Assembly: GCF_048569485.1 (NCBI RefSeq)
Contig: NC_134357.1
Location: 474,480,187-474,544,186 of the forward strand
DNA length: 64,000 bases
Direction: 5' to 3'
Source: Anomaloglossus baeobatrachus
Taxonomy: Eukaryota; Chordata; Amphibia; Anura; Aromobatidae
The translations under genes were made by a program, and so were the position numbers. The notes beneath the pieces are model-generated. The model worked only from the letters and a program-made list of their open reading frames with translations. It had not been told where the DNA came from and did not search any database. Each line of letters starts with the position of its first letter. The first letter of the stretch is position 1. This document shows, piece by piece, positions 21,926 to 32,570 of the stretch.

Positions 21926-22375
21926 TTGGTAAATCAATAGTGACCTCTAGTGGTCAGATATGTTAAATTATGTCTATTGCATTCTTGTGCTAGTTCTAGA
22001 TCCATAGAATATTTCATCTTTGCCCATATATGGTATTTGAACCCATATATGTATATATTTTTTCTACGATGTGGTTCTGGTAATTGTTCATTATAGATGC
22101 TTGATGATTTGTCCAAATAAGTACTTGTAAACTTTATTATCATTTTTTCAATAAAAATGATTTATAATAAATATACTTGTCTCTTCAATACTTGAGCTTT
22201 TTGATCGCTTTTCCTTTTTCCTTGTTCTAATATGTTTATGCGATTTGCCCCTAATATATAGTCCTCAGATTTCACTAATCAGTTTAATAATGATTACTAT
22301 TTAGTTGATTTCACTATGTATGATGGTCACTGTCTAAACTTTTTCTTGTTGCTATTTTATTACTAGTATAGATTT
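21926..22375. repeat. Inverted copy of PLE-B right end
   Basis: This block is the reverse complement of about 21256-21710. It makes a long foldback with the right terminal repeat around a centre near 21920. It stops just before the MITE at 22384. Penelope insertions are known to include partial inverted copies. Confidence 0.8.
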
Positions 22376-22632
22376 TTAACTTACCGTATTTTTCGGACTA
22401 TAAGACGCACCGGACCATAAGACGCACCCTGGTTTTAGAGGAGGAAAATAGGAAAATAAAATTTTAAGCAAAAAAAGTGGCCATGACACACTTATGGCGC
22501 GAGGATCTGCTGTTGACACTGGTATGGGGGTAATGTCCCCAAATTCTCTACTAAGGTACCCCATCCTGGTAATGATATTCCTGCCTTGTATATGATCCCC
22601 ATCCTTGTATATATGTCCCTCATCCTGGTATA

Positions 22633-24282
22633 CAGTTAGGTCCAGAAATATTTGGACAGTGACACAATTTTCGCGAGTTGGGCTCTGCATGCCACCACAT
22701 TGGATTTGAAATGAAACCTCTACAACAGAATTCAAGTGCAGATTGTAACGTTTAATTTGAAGGTTTGAACAAAAATATCTGATAGAAATTGTAGGAATTG
22801 TACACATTTCTTTACAAACACTCCACATTTTAGGAGGTCAAAAGTAATTGGACAAATAAACCAAACCCAAACAAAATATTTTTATTTTCAATATTTTGTT
22901 GCGAATCCCTTGGAGGCAATCATTGCCTTAAGTCTGGAACCCATGGACATCACCAAACGCTGGGTTTCCTCCTTCTTAATGCTTTGCCAGGCCTTTACAG
23001 CCGCAGCCTTCAGGTCTTGCTTGTTTGTTTGTTTCCGTCTTAAGTCTGGATTTGAGCAAGTGAAATGCATGCTCAATTGGGTTAAGATCTGGTGATTGAC
23101 TTGGCCATTGCAGAATGTTCCACTTTTTTGCACTCATGAACTCCTGGGTAGCTTTGGCTGTATGCTTGGGGTCATTGTCCATCTGTACTATGAAGCGCCG
23201 TCCGATCAACTTTGCGGCATTTGGCTGAATCTGGGCTGAAAGTATATCCCGGTACACTTCAGAATTCATCCGGCTACTCTTGTCTGCTGTTATGTCATCA
23301 ATAAACGCAAGTGACCCAGTGCCATTGAAAGCCATGCATGCCCATGCCATCACGTTGCCTCCACCATGTTTTTCAGAGGATGTGGTGTGCCTTGGATCAT
23401 GTGCCGTTCCCTTTCTTCTCCAAACTTTTTTCTTCCCATCATTTTGGTACAGGTTGCTCTTTGTCTCATCTGTCCATAGAATACTTTTCCAGAACTGAGC
23501 TGGCTTCATGAGGTGTTTTTCAGCAAATTTAACTCTGGCCTGTCTATTTTTGGAATTGATGAATGGTTTGCATCTAGATGTGAACCCTTTGTATTTACTT
23601 TCATGGAGTCTTCTCTTTACTGTTGACTTAGAGACAGATACACCTACTTCACTGAGAGTGTTCTGGACTTCAGTTGATGTTGTGAACGGGTTCTTCTTCA
23701 CCAAAGAAAGTATGCGGCGATCATCCACCACTGTTGTCATCCGTGGACGCCCAGGCCTTTTTGAGTTCCCAAGCTCACCAGTCAATTCCTTTTTTCTCAG
23801 AATGTACCTGACTGTTGATTTTGCTACTCCAAGCATGTCTGCTATCTCTCTGATGGATTTTTTCTTTTTTTTCAGCCTCAGGATGTTCTGCTTCACCTCA
23901 ATTGAGAGTTCCTTAGACCGCATGTTGTCTGGTCACAGCAACAGCTTCCAAATGCAAAACCAAACACCTGTAATCAACCCCAGACCTTTTAACTACTTCA
24001 TTGATTACAGGTTAACGAGGGAGACGCCTTCAGAGTTAATTGCAGCCCTTAGAGTCCCTTGTCCAATTACTTTTGGTCCCTTGAAAAAGAGGAGGCTATG
24101 CATTACAGAGCTATGATTCCTAAACCCTTTCTCCGATTTGGATGTGAAAACTCTCATATTGCAGCTGGGAGTGTGCACTTTCAGCCCATATTATATATAT
24201 AATTGTATTTCTGAACATGTTTTTGTAAACAGCTAAAATAACAAAACTTGTGTCACTGTCCAAATATTTCTGGACCTAACTG
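22633..24282 (-). mobile_element. Tc1-like transposon D, near complete (1650 bp)
   Basis: Second copy of the transposon at 15110-16761, with the same CAGTTAGGTCC ends and TA flanks (22631-22632 and 24283-24284). The two copies differ at only scattered positions over 1650 bp. It inserted into the short-period repeat of the MITE. Confidence 0.93.
22888..23923 (-). pseudogene. Tc1-D transposase, 2 bp frameshift
   Basis: The gene starts MRSKELSIEVKQNILRL like copy C. It has HTH motifs, GRPGRPRMTT-type box, ILWTDETK, QMDNDPKHTA and SPDLNPIE with the DD34E spacing. It lacks the internal stop of copy C. A 2 bp shortening near 23034-23040, in the gtttgtttgttt run, shifts the last 60 or so residues. 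The frame is open for 315 residues, covering all catalytic residues. Loss of the C-terminal tail probably inactivates it. Confidence 0.92.
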
Positions 24283-24450
24283 TAGCTCCCATCCTGATAT
24301 ATACCCCCATCCGGCTATATACCCCTATCCTGTTATATACCCCCATCCTGATATATGCCCCATGCTAATAAATACCCACATCCTGTTATATACCACCATC
24401 CTGATAAATACCCCCATCCTGATATATACCCCCATCCTGGTATATGGCAT
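24283..24450. repeat. 16-17 bp tandem repeat inside MITE
   Basis: Units of the form cccccatcctgatatata are repeated about ten times. Related units lie on the other side of the Tc1 guest at about 22540-22632, so the guest split one array. Confidence 0.8.
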
Positions 24451-25114
24451 GTATGCTATGGCACAGAAAAAAATAAACCTTTATACTCACCTTTCCTCAC
24501 TCCCTGCAGCATCGATCATCTTCCTCTCTGTGTCAGCAGCAGCGCCGCTGACCTGTGTAGAGCCATTCCCCTGCAGCATTGCGATGTCCTCGTGTCTGCA
24601 GCCGCTGCTGTGTGGAGAGCACGCACAGCGATGACGTCATCCCTGTGCGCACCGCTCTCTACACAGCTTAGCTGGCCGACAGACAGGAGGACATTGCTGT
24701 GCTGCAGGGAGCGACTGGTGAGTATACTGTACTTCACTGCCCCCCACACTGATGATGATGCACTGGGGGCTGTGAATACAGCCACACATGATCACTCCAG
24801 GCTGTAGTTGCCAGGGGTGATCATGTGGGCCGGCTGTTTACTATGCGCGCATCCCCCGCCCATCATCCCGCCCACCTGTCAGCGCCGGCTTCAGCGCTGA
24901 GAGATGATGGGCGGGAGGATGAATGCATATGAAATGAGCGGGCACACGTGGTCACGGCAGGCGCTGCTACAGCCTGCTCGTGCCACCGATGACCCGCTCC
25001 ACCGCAGCACCCTCATTCCCCGCAGCCCTACATTCAGACTATAAGACACACCCCCCACTTTCCCCCAACATTTGAGGCAAAAAAAGTGCATCTGATAGTC
25101 CGAAAAATACAGTA

Positions 25115-25832
25115 CTTTTTTTTTTTTATAAAGGTCATAGATTTTACAGGTTTTTTTCACATTATAAGTATATTGTAATAAACCAATTTGTCTTTTAAAG
25201 TTCAGATCTTGGAATTTTTAATTAATTTTCCATGTGGATGGTACTGAGATTCATAAATCGTCAATCCAAAAATAGTTTTTTATAACGAGATCTCTCAAAA
25301 CTTTGTTAATGTCTTTATCTGGTAAGAAAATATTAAAATCAGTTAGTAAATCTCGTTCATCAATGAGGAAATGAGATGATAGATTTACAATGTCTACGAT
25401 GATGAGTGATTCCGACTCCATAAACTGCTGACATTTTAGATTATTTCTGTGGTGTTTCCTGCTTTTTCTCCTGAGTTTTTATGTATTTTTAAGATAGGAT
25501 GATTTCCCTGTATGGTTAATAGTAACTGATTCAGCCTCTGATTTCTCATAGGGAAAATATCATTAATCTATATCAGATGAACTTGTGAAGTGACTTGTTT
25601 TGCATCAGGGGCGAGTGGAGTTTTACAGATGGATGCTGCGATCTTCCCCATTCAGATAATTGTTTTTACAGAAATCAAAAAGATTGCGTTTCTTTTTCAT
25701 TTTGATTATCATGTTTACTTTTTACCACAATCTGATTTACCTCCTCAAATATGGATATGGGAATTCAAAACTTCAAATCTTTCTTATACTTTTCAATTTC
25801 ATTTTCTGGTTGTTGAACTTTTGTTTTGTTTG
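25115..25832. other. Unassigned AT-rich stretch
   Basis: No gene is visible. A block at about 25545-25650 matches 48670-48780 in direct orientation (shared acttgtgaagtga and ttgttttg words), so it belongs to an old dispersed repeat. Confidence 0.4.
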
Positions 25833-25959
25833 TATTTTTTTTTAAACCAAAATGTTTTTATTGAAAATTTTAAAAAATAGATATGGGGTTACCAAACCCC
25901 AAAACTCCCATCCCAACATGACAAATAATGAAGTCCAGCCCTTGCAAGAGAAAAATACC

Positions 25960-26275
25960 AACTACACCTCTCCAAAATACTTCCAGGTTAGGGCATGACC
26001 ACAACAAATATGGTGCATGGCAGCAGAGTCTGCCTTACAGCGAGGGCAGGAGGAGTCTGGTCTGGTCCCTATCTCAAAAAGAAACATAGGCGTTAAATAT
26101 AATTGATGTATTACATACAACTGAAATAATCTGTGAGCTTCTCCCAAGATTAGGTCAAGGAGTCTTTCTAGTATTTCGGCCCATTAATTATCTTCAAGAG
26201 GACCTATCACCCGCTCCCACTTTTCTTTAGCGTGCATTGTGTGATTCAATAGTATTCTATCTAATATATCATTCT
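25960..26275 (-). pseudogene. L1 ORF2 C-terminal region
   Basis: The minus strand reads AEILERLLDLILGEAHRLFQLY, then HQLYLTPMFLFEIGTRPDSS, then CPRCKADSAAMHHICCG. The last is the C-terminal Cys/His motif of L1 ORF2. It joins NDILDRILLNHTMHAKEKW on its upstream side, which continues from the far side of the L2 guest. A stop interrupts near 26185, and the usual last residues after WKYFGEV are not recognisable. Confidence 0.75.
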
Positions 26276-26276
26276 A

Positions 26277-27350
26277 ATAATAATACGTTTTATTTCTATA
26301 GCGCCAACATATTCCGCAGCGCTTTACAATTCAGAGGGAACATGTACAGACAATATGAGACAATACAAAATAACAAAATTAAGATACCAGGAAGAGTGAG
26401 GGCCCTGCTCGTAAGCTTACAGTCTATGAGGGAATAAGGGAGGCACAAAAGGTGAATGGGGGGAGAAAAGCTTGTCATGTATGGTCCAGCCATCAATTTA
26501 ATAGGGGATTCAAAACCAGCTGCATGAACCTGTCACCGGCCAGAATTTATACAGGTAGAGGAGACAAGAATTGGAAGTACATTTTTTTTTTTAGGAAGGG
26601 TAGAAAGGGACTAGATTAGATCAGGGCAGTGAGGTGATAGGCTAGTCTAAAGAAATGCGTTTTTAGGGCCCGCTTAAAGGTATGGATGTTGGGAATTAAT
26701 CGGATTGCTCTTGCTAGTGTGTTCCAGAGCATAGGCGCAGCTCGTGAGAAATCTTGATGACGGGAGTGGAAGGTTCGAATTATTGAGGATGTCAGTCTTA
26801 AGTCATTAGCAGAGCAGAGGGCACGGTTGGGGTGATAGACAGAGATGAGGGAGGAGATGTAGGGTGGTGCAGAACCGTGGAGAGCTTTGTGAGTGAGAGT
26901 GATAAGTTTATGTTGGATTCTGTAGCGGATGGGCAACCAGTGCAATGACTGGCACAGAGCAGAGGCATCAGTGAAGCGGTTGCAGAGGAAAATGATCCTG
27001 GCTGCGGCATTCAGAATGGATTGGAGAGGGGAGAGTTTAGTAACAGGGAGACCAATTAGTAAAGAAATACAATAATCCAGGCGAGAATGAATGAGAGCGA
27101 CAGTAAGAGTTTTTGCAGAGTCAACAGTAAGAAAAGGTCGAATTTTCAAGATGTTTTTGAGGTGGAATTGACAAAAACGAGCAAGTGAACGAATGTGGGG
27201 AGTGAAAAAGAAATCGGAGTCAAATATAACCCCAAGACAGCAGGCGTGCTGCTGGGGTGTAATGATAGAACCACACACAGAAATGGTAATATTGGGTTTC
27301 GGAAGGTTAGGAGAGGGAGGAAACAAAAGAATAATATTATGATACATATA
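26277..27350 (-). mobile_element. L2 LINE A, 5' truncated, inside L1
   Basis: The minus strand runs from an RT thumb region to an L2 3' end with GCGCTGCGGAATATGTTGGC and a terminal ATT-type repeat (complement 26272-26284). 5' truncation is usual for L2. It lies in the L1 ORF2 C-terminal region, so it is younger than that L1. Confidence 0.88.
26616..27350 (-). pseudogene. L2-A ORF2 C-terminal fragment
   Basis: The 243-codon frame is the RT end of an L2/CR1-group ORF2. It includes CCLGVIFDSDFFFTPHIRSL, ALIHSRLDYCISLLIGLP, LQSILNAAARIIF, SLHWLPIRYRI and FKRALKTHFFRLAY. These match the same blocks in L2-B at 45430-46040. The frame has no stop, but the catalytic palm and endonuclease are missing by truncation. 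It ends near 26616, followed by the 3' untranslated part. Confidence 0.88.
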
Positions 27351-27351
27351 T

Positions 27352-28080
27352 TATAATATGCTGATAATAGTCCAGCTGAACCACAGGAAAGTGCTATTCT
27401 CTGCCCTATCCTGTTTTGTTGTATCCTCTGTCAACAGCACTTTTCGATAGGTGTGCATGCCTTAATTGCAAGTACTTGTAATTGTAAATTTATCTATTAT
27501 GTAGCCCAAATTCAGTTTGTAATTGAGAGAATTCTTTAATCCTATCTCCGTCCAACATTTGTACTAGTCTGGTCAGCCCCCTCATTCTCCATCCCTCAAA
27601 CTCCTCTAATTTGTTTACTTTGGGAAGCCATGGGGTTTCCTAAATAGAGGTGAACCGGGAAACCCCCTGAATGTCCTGTGCTTTTTTCATCTTTTCCCAC
27701 AACTTATGTATCAGTAGCAAAGTAGGAGGGGTTTCCAAGGAAGAGCTGAATCTACCCGACACCAAAGTTTCGTAGAGACGAGACATTTTAAAATGTTGTT
27801 GCAGTAATAGTTTTTGTGGACCTCCTTCTCCTGGGTCATCCTTCCCTTGAATGTGCTGTAACTGAGCAGCTGCATAATACGCCCACGGATTAGGAACCGC
27901 CAAACCTCCACTTTGTTTATCTCTTTGTAATGTCCCCAGTTTGATATGTGGGCTACGTCTTCCCCAACTCAATTCTCTGAAGAGCTTGTTGACCTTGTAA
28001 AAGTATCTTTTGGGAATCCACTGTGGTTATGTAAGATGTATAATAATTGAGGCATCCAGATCATTTTGATCAGATTCATG
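27352..28080 (-). pseudogene. L1 ORF2 segment after the RT palm
   Basis: The minus strand reads MNLIKMIWMPQLLYILHNHS, KRYFYKVNKLFRELSWG, RSPHIKLGTLQRDKQSGGL and AVPNPWAYYAAAQLQHIQG, the region after the RT active site in L1 ORF2. It later gives WLPKVNKLEEFEGWRMRGL and EFSQLQTEFGLHN. Several stops and frame changes are present. It connects to 32571 across LTR element II and to 26275 across L2-A. Confidence 0.8.
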
Positions 28081-28700
28081 TGTGACGCCCCTGGACTATC
28101 AGGTCATCACAGAGTATTGTGCAATCTGCCCTTCCGTGCAATATCCACCTCCTCCTTGGTTATGGGTCCCCAACTACATATTATTGCCTACATCAGCTGA
28201 TTAGAATCCTAGGAACACTTTGCACCACACCCACCAGACACACCAGTGGACAGCCTGAGTGGAATAGGGTTGCCCACTTGGGGGTTGGTTTAAGGGAGGT
28301 CAGGAGCGTCAGTAGTGAGTAGTCAGTAGTGAGAGGAGAGAGTGTAGTATTGGAGAGAGGAGGTCAGGAGCTGAGCTCCTTGGAAGCATCTAGGTAACAG
28401 ACAGTGGTCTGGCCCTAGTAGGAGCTGGACCCCCGGTGCAGGGGATCGTGACAAGGGACACGGAACTGTCGAGGAGGACAGCCGGCGGCCTTGTACCATC
28501 ACTGGGCTGGAACCAGGGCACAACGGGGTACGTAAACCCTAGGTCAGGAAGTAGCTTCAGGCAATGAGACAATTTACCCAACGAGAACGGAGCCTTCAAG
28601 ATCCGCTCTCCACCCGCTCAAAAATCGGGGTACTAGCGCAACGAGGGGGATAGGACTTTCCACGAAAACGGTCCAGAAAATCCCAAGCGTGAACCGTGAG
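28081..28700 (+). repeat. Left LTR of element II, partial
   Basis: It matches 31509-32040 over its first 600 or so bases, with shared blocks such as cttcaagatccgctctccac and gaaaatcccaagcgtgaac. The rest of the LTR as seen on the right is not present here. Confidence 0.75.
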
Positions 28701-29258
28701 TCACAAACAGGATGCGAGCAGGACCCACTTACCTGGGTGACGTGCGCCTTAGAAGTCAAAACTGCAAGTCAAGATCCCTGTTTCCCGCCATCTTTTGGCG
28801 CCAAAACGCTGTCTTCTCCACAAAAGCACGCAAAGTAAAAGCCCCGCCCTTCGTCCTGAGAGTGAGCCCGGAACAGGAAGTTCCCAGAGGGCCACAGCAT
28901 CGAAGAGAGTGCTGAGTGAAAACGAAGGGGGCATGACGGCATGTAGCAGCAACGGAAGAAAAGGAGGGATGCCAGGACTCTGCCATAACGTTCCTGGGCA
29001 GGGCGGAGCTAGTCACTGGAACATGCTGTTCCCGGGACTTGGATTGAGGAAGAGACGGAGTAGCTTTGCAGGAGAATGCAGACGCAGTTCCTGTTTATAC
29101 TGGACCACTGGAGGGAAGAGATGAGGAGCCTGGCGATGGCGATGTGAGCCCGTGAGATTGAGATCCCACGGGAAGAGAGGGTAAGCGGTTACCCAGTCCC
29201 TAATGATTACCCCAATCCGGCCGATCTGGCTGAGGAATCCGGACCTCCCCCGCTCCCA

Positions 29259-29684
29259 ATGAGCACTCCGCCGCCACCAACTCGGTCCTCAGCGAATGCC
29301 GAGCTGCCTATTTCCACCATTGCAGCGGATCCTTCAGCCCCTGTGTATGTAGATGCAGCTGCAGAACCCCCGGTTCCATCCCTCGGCCCGGTCACGACAG
29401 CGGTCACCCCGACACCGGCCAGACCAGACCCGGCCGCATCACCAGGCTCGTACTTGGAGGCAGAGCACCCGTACTCTGCAACCTCAGCTGCAGAGCAGTC
29501 GGTGCATCTACCTGATGTAGCGGAAGTGGAGTCTGAAGACCTGCCGGTTCTACCACCGTGCGGCATGCCAACGGCTATTGGGGCCACCAGAGTTCACTTA
29601 AAGCCTATGCCGGACGCTGACGCCCCCTACTGGGAACGACAGCACCAGAAGTTACAGATGGAGATAACAACCCGAGACCGGTGA
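29259..29684 (+). CDS. Pro/Ala-rich frame of LTR element II
   Basis: A 141-codon frame starts MSTPPPPTRSSANAELPIST. It is rich in Pro, Ala, Ser and Val, with low complexity, and ends with a charged, helix-like part (WERQHQKLQMEITTRD). It sits between the 5' LTR region and the cold-shock-like frame. I recognise no Gag motif. Its role is unknown. A linker or Gag-like function is possible by position only. Confidence 0.4.
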   Translation: MSTPPPPTRSSANAELPISTIAADPSAPVYVDAAAEPPVPSLGPVTTAVTPTPARPDPAASPGSYLEAEHPYSATSAAEQSVHLPDVAEVESEDLPVLPPCGMPTAIGATRVHLKPMPDADAPYWERQHQKLQMEITTRDR

Positions 29685-29726
29685 CGACGGGAGCTTGCCG
29701 CCCCTACACACCAAGAGAAGGAGCAG

Positions 29727-30017
29727 GTGAGGAGCGCTGCTTCCCGAGTCCGAGGGCCACGGTGCCGTAGTCTGATTGATCGATTTGACCCCGTGCAAGG
29801 ATGGGGGTTCATCTGGGAGGCAGGCCTCACAGCCGGGGTGTTTGTGTCCCGACGGGAAGTTACACAGCACCTCCCCAGGGGACATCCCGAGCGGAATCTG
29901 GAGTCTGAAGATGTGATTACCTACACCCGGCATTGTGGAGAGCGGGGCTGGTATGCCCTAAAGGTGATCAAGCATGTAATGTTAGAAGAAGTTTGTGCCG
30001 GCGTCGGTAGTACGTAG
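29727..30017 (+). CDS. Cold-shock-domain-like frame in LTR element II
   Basis: Residues about 12-85 of this 96-codon frame read LIDRFDPVQGWGFIWEAG, then GVFVSRREVTQHLPRG, then ESEDVITYTRHCGERGWYAL and KV. Cold-shock domains have the order W/RF, GYGFI (RNP1), VFVH (RNP2), a loop, then a V.F strand and a final A..V strand. The match is GWGFI and GVFVS with VITYTRHCGERGWYALKV, and the spacing fits an OB fold of about 70 residues that binds single-stranded RNA or DNA. The surrounding element is broken. The domain call is inference and needs a profile search. Confidence 0.5.
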   Translation: MRSAASRVRGPRCRSLIDRFDPVQGWGFIWEAGLTAGVFVSRREVTQHLPRGHPERNLESEDVITYTRHCGERGWYALKVIKHVMLEEVCAGVGST

Positions 30018-30330
30018 TCGCAAGGAAGCGTGGCTATGGGACCCGGTAGTCTAGTATGTGTAATGTTATTACTAAGTATTAGGTATCTGTGTTTCGTTTA
30101 TTATTTTCCTTAGTTTGTTATTTTTCATATAGAGAATGTTAGAAGATAAGTACTTAATCAACAAGGTTTAAATGAAAAGAAAAGTTACCTGATTGACGAG
30201 AAGATTTGTTATAGTGTGTACCTCGGTGCATGGACTTCATTTAATTATGCATCAATATTTTATAGTGATAAATATGGACCACGGTCATGGGACTGGTTGT
30301 GACCAACACAGACTTGTGTTCTTGTAAATA

Positions 30331-31107
30331 AATTGAAAAACCTATACTAGACCAAAGAAATCATAAATGAGAGGTTCCACTCATAATCACAAAACCTACA
30401 AGAATTACGAGTGAATGAGCCAAATGACTAAAAATTTATCTTTATTAGAACAATCAATATAAAAACATACAAACATAAGAACATGACGTCACTAGCAGAT
30501 AGCCTCAGGTAATCAAAAAAAAATATTTATGAGAAGCATAGTGCAAATATGGTATGTGTGAAGGAGACTACTTATTAAAGAGCCTAGGAGAAAAAGCTGA
30601 AGAGAAACTTCATATAGAAGGATGAATAATTCATACAAGACAATAATGATTGCTTAAAAAAACAAAACACATGTATTCTGTAAGATGATAGTAAATAAAT
30701 ACGTGTCCATTAATAAGGACAATGCATGAAGTAACCCACAGAAACAAGGATAGCAGTCCCCTATTGGAGAATTAGGCTAGTATTCCAATGATAGTAATGG
30801 GAAAGATTAAATAAAAAAGGGATACGTATTTATTTACTATCATCTTACAGAATATGTGTTTTTGTTTTTTTGAGCAGTCATCATTATTGTCTTGTATGAA
30901 TTATTCATCCTTCTATATGAAGTTTCTCTTCAGCTTTTTGTCCCAGGCTCTTTGATAAGTAGTCTCCTTCACACAATGCTTCTCATAAATATTTTTTTTT
31001 AATTACCTGAGGCTACCTGCTAGTGACGTCATGTTTTTATATTGATTGTTCTAATAAAGATATATTTTTAGTCATTTGGCTCATTCACTCGTAATTCTTG
31101 TAGGTTT
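30331..31107. mobile_element. Foldback insert with 14 bp target duplication
   Basis: Direct repeats tgttcttgtaaata flank it (30317-30330 and 31108-31121). Inside, a left arm (about 30391-30710) and a right arm (about 30822-31107) are inverted copies of each other around a 110 bp centre. Arms share acctacaagaattacgagtg and complement. Long target duplications point to target-primed reverse transcription rather than a cut-and-paste transposase. No coding sequence is seen. Confidence 0.8.
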
Positions 31108-31508
31108 TGTTCTTGTAAATAGTTGCACCTCCTGTGCCCACCAGAGTCGTCTATTACAACATCCGGGACCTTAACCTGGTCGCGGACCCACCATAGGTAT
31201 GCAGCGGGTCAGGTTTGTTTGGGTGTCGGGTTAATGGGATCTGGGACATTGCGACTGGACTGTTGCAGGAAGAGGCTTCAACGGAGCAGGTTGAGCCTCC
31301 GCTACTAACTAAACCGGAAGCGTTCCATCGTTGGAACGATGAACTCTAAAAAGTTACGTAACGTTTAAGTGCCAAGCCTCCCTATTGTGAGATGAACCTG
31401 TGTAAATAAAAATGTTCTTTTTCTATTTTTCAAGTTTTAAAAAAAAAAATAAATAAAACCTCTGATGTCCTGTAGCTCGAGGATGAGCTTTGTTTAACCA
31501 AGGGGGAA

Positions 31509-32570
31509 TGTGACGCCCTCTATCAGGACTATCAGGTCATCACAGGGTATTGTGCAGTCTGCCCTTCTGTGCAATATCCACCTCCTCCTTGGTTATGGGT
31601 CCCCAACTACATGGTGTTGCCTACATTAGCTGCTTAAAATTCTAGGAACACTCTGCATCACACCCACCAGACATACAAGTGGACGTCCTGAGTGGAATAG
31701 TGCGTCAGTAGTGAGAGGAGAGAGTGTAGTGTTGGAGAGAGAAGTTCAGGAGCCGGGCTCCTTGGAAGCATCTAGGTAGCAGACGGGCACGGAACTGTCG
31801 AGGAGGACAGCCGGTGGTTTTGTACCTTCACCGGGCTGGGAGCAGGGCACGACGGGGTACGTGGACTTTAGGTAAGGGAGTAGCTTCAGGCAACTTGACA
31901 ATTTTCCCCGGCGAGAACGGAGCCTTCAAGATCCGCTCTCCACCCGCTATAAAAATCGGGGTACTAGCACAACGAGGGGGATAGGAATTTCCACCAAGAC
32001 GGTCCAGAAAATCCCAAGCGTGAACCCTGAGAGCAAGCTCCCACAGTTAGTCACACTGGGGAGCGGGACCTGACTAGTTCTATACTACCGGGACCAACGT
32101 ACAAGTGAACTTAGTGCCAGGAGGAAGGTCATGGATCACCAGGCAGCACCATTGGGGACGGGACCCGAACTAGCTTCCCTCAGCGGCAGCGGTATCCAGA
32201 ACTTTGGTTTATCCAGTTGTCAGTGTCAGTTACTGGACTGAGTGAGTATGAAAGTGACCCCCTTCGCACCCAACGGCACTCCCCAGCTCCCATCACCGAG
32301 TCCCGGGGCATTCCCCCTACCTGTGGAGGGTTCTAACACCTGGCTGTCTCACTCCATCGTCCCCGGGTACTTCCAACTGCAGCGGTGGTACTCCATCTTA
32401 CCACGTACCACGGGTGGCGTCACAAACTCTAAATATAATCCCCTGTAAATACCCCCTTCATTTGAGTGGCCACACGACCCCCGGGTCCGGACGCCCCTCG
32501 ATCCACCACGGATCCAGATCCGAGCAGCCCGGTTGCTGACACGGGGGCGGCACACATGCACCCCATCACA
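31509..32570 (+). repeat. Right LTR of element II
   Basis: A 1062 bp repeat with TG and CA ends, right after a polypurine tract. Near the end it has ggtggcgtcacaaactctaa, a phrase also seen in similar form in the solo LTR at 55431-56584, so the two are probably related families. Confidence 0.78.

Larger units (their letters stand above)
15052..22375 (-). mobile_element. Penelope-like element B with direct and inverted ends
   Basis: The coding strand is minus: N-terminal region 19958-20676, RT 18941-19837, linker and GIY-YIG 18168-18944. A terminal block at 16762-17225 (interrupted by Tc1-C and resuming left of 15110) is repeated in direct order at about 21390-21915. An inverted copy follows at 21926-22375. 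Such pseudo-LTRs in direct and inverted order are typical of Penelope insertions. The stretch 17226-18167 is non-coding 3' sequence of the element. The polyprotein has several frame changes. Confidence 0.8.
22384..25112. mobile_element. TA-flanked MITE, host of Tc1-D
   Basis: The ends are CCGTATTTTTCGGACTATAA and the inverted ATAGTCCGAAAAATACAG, flanked by TA (22382-22383 and 25113-25114). TA duplication suggests a Tc1/mariner or pogo-type mover. Tc1-D (22633-24282) sits inside. Without it the MITE is about 1.08 kb, with a short-period repeat on both sides of the guest and a GC-rich part at 24500-25020. No transposase is encoded by the MITE. Confidence 0.8.
28081..32570 (+). mobile_element. 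LTR element II, about 4.5 kb with guest
   Basis: The right LTR (31509-32570) starts TGTGACGCCC and ends CCCCATCACA, preceded by the purine tract AAGGGGGAA. A left LTR starting TGTGACGCCCCTGG lies at 28081. Its similarity to the right copy fades near 28700. The interior holds two short frames (29259-29684 and 29727-30017) and a foldback insert (30331-31107). No pol region is visible, so it seems non-autonomous, and it is broken. Element family is uncertain (Ty3/gypsy-like or ERV-like). No clean target duplication was found. Confidence 0.72.

Noticed and set aside
23280-24116. Plus-strand frames over the two Tc1 copies (also 15759-16595)
   Set aside because: They are antisense to the transposase genes and appear in both copies for that reason only.
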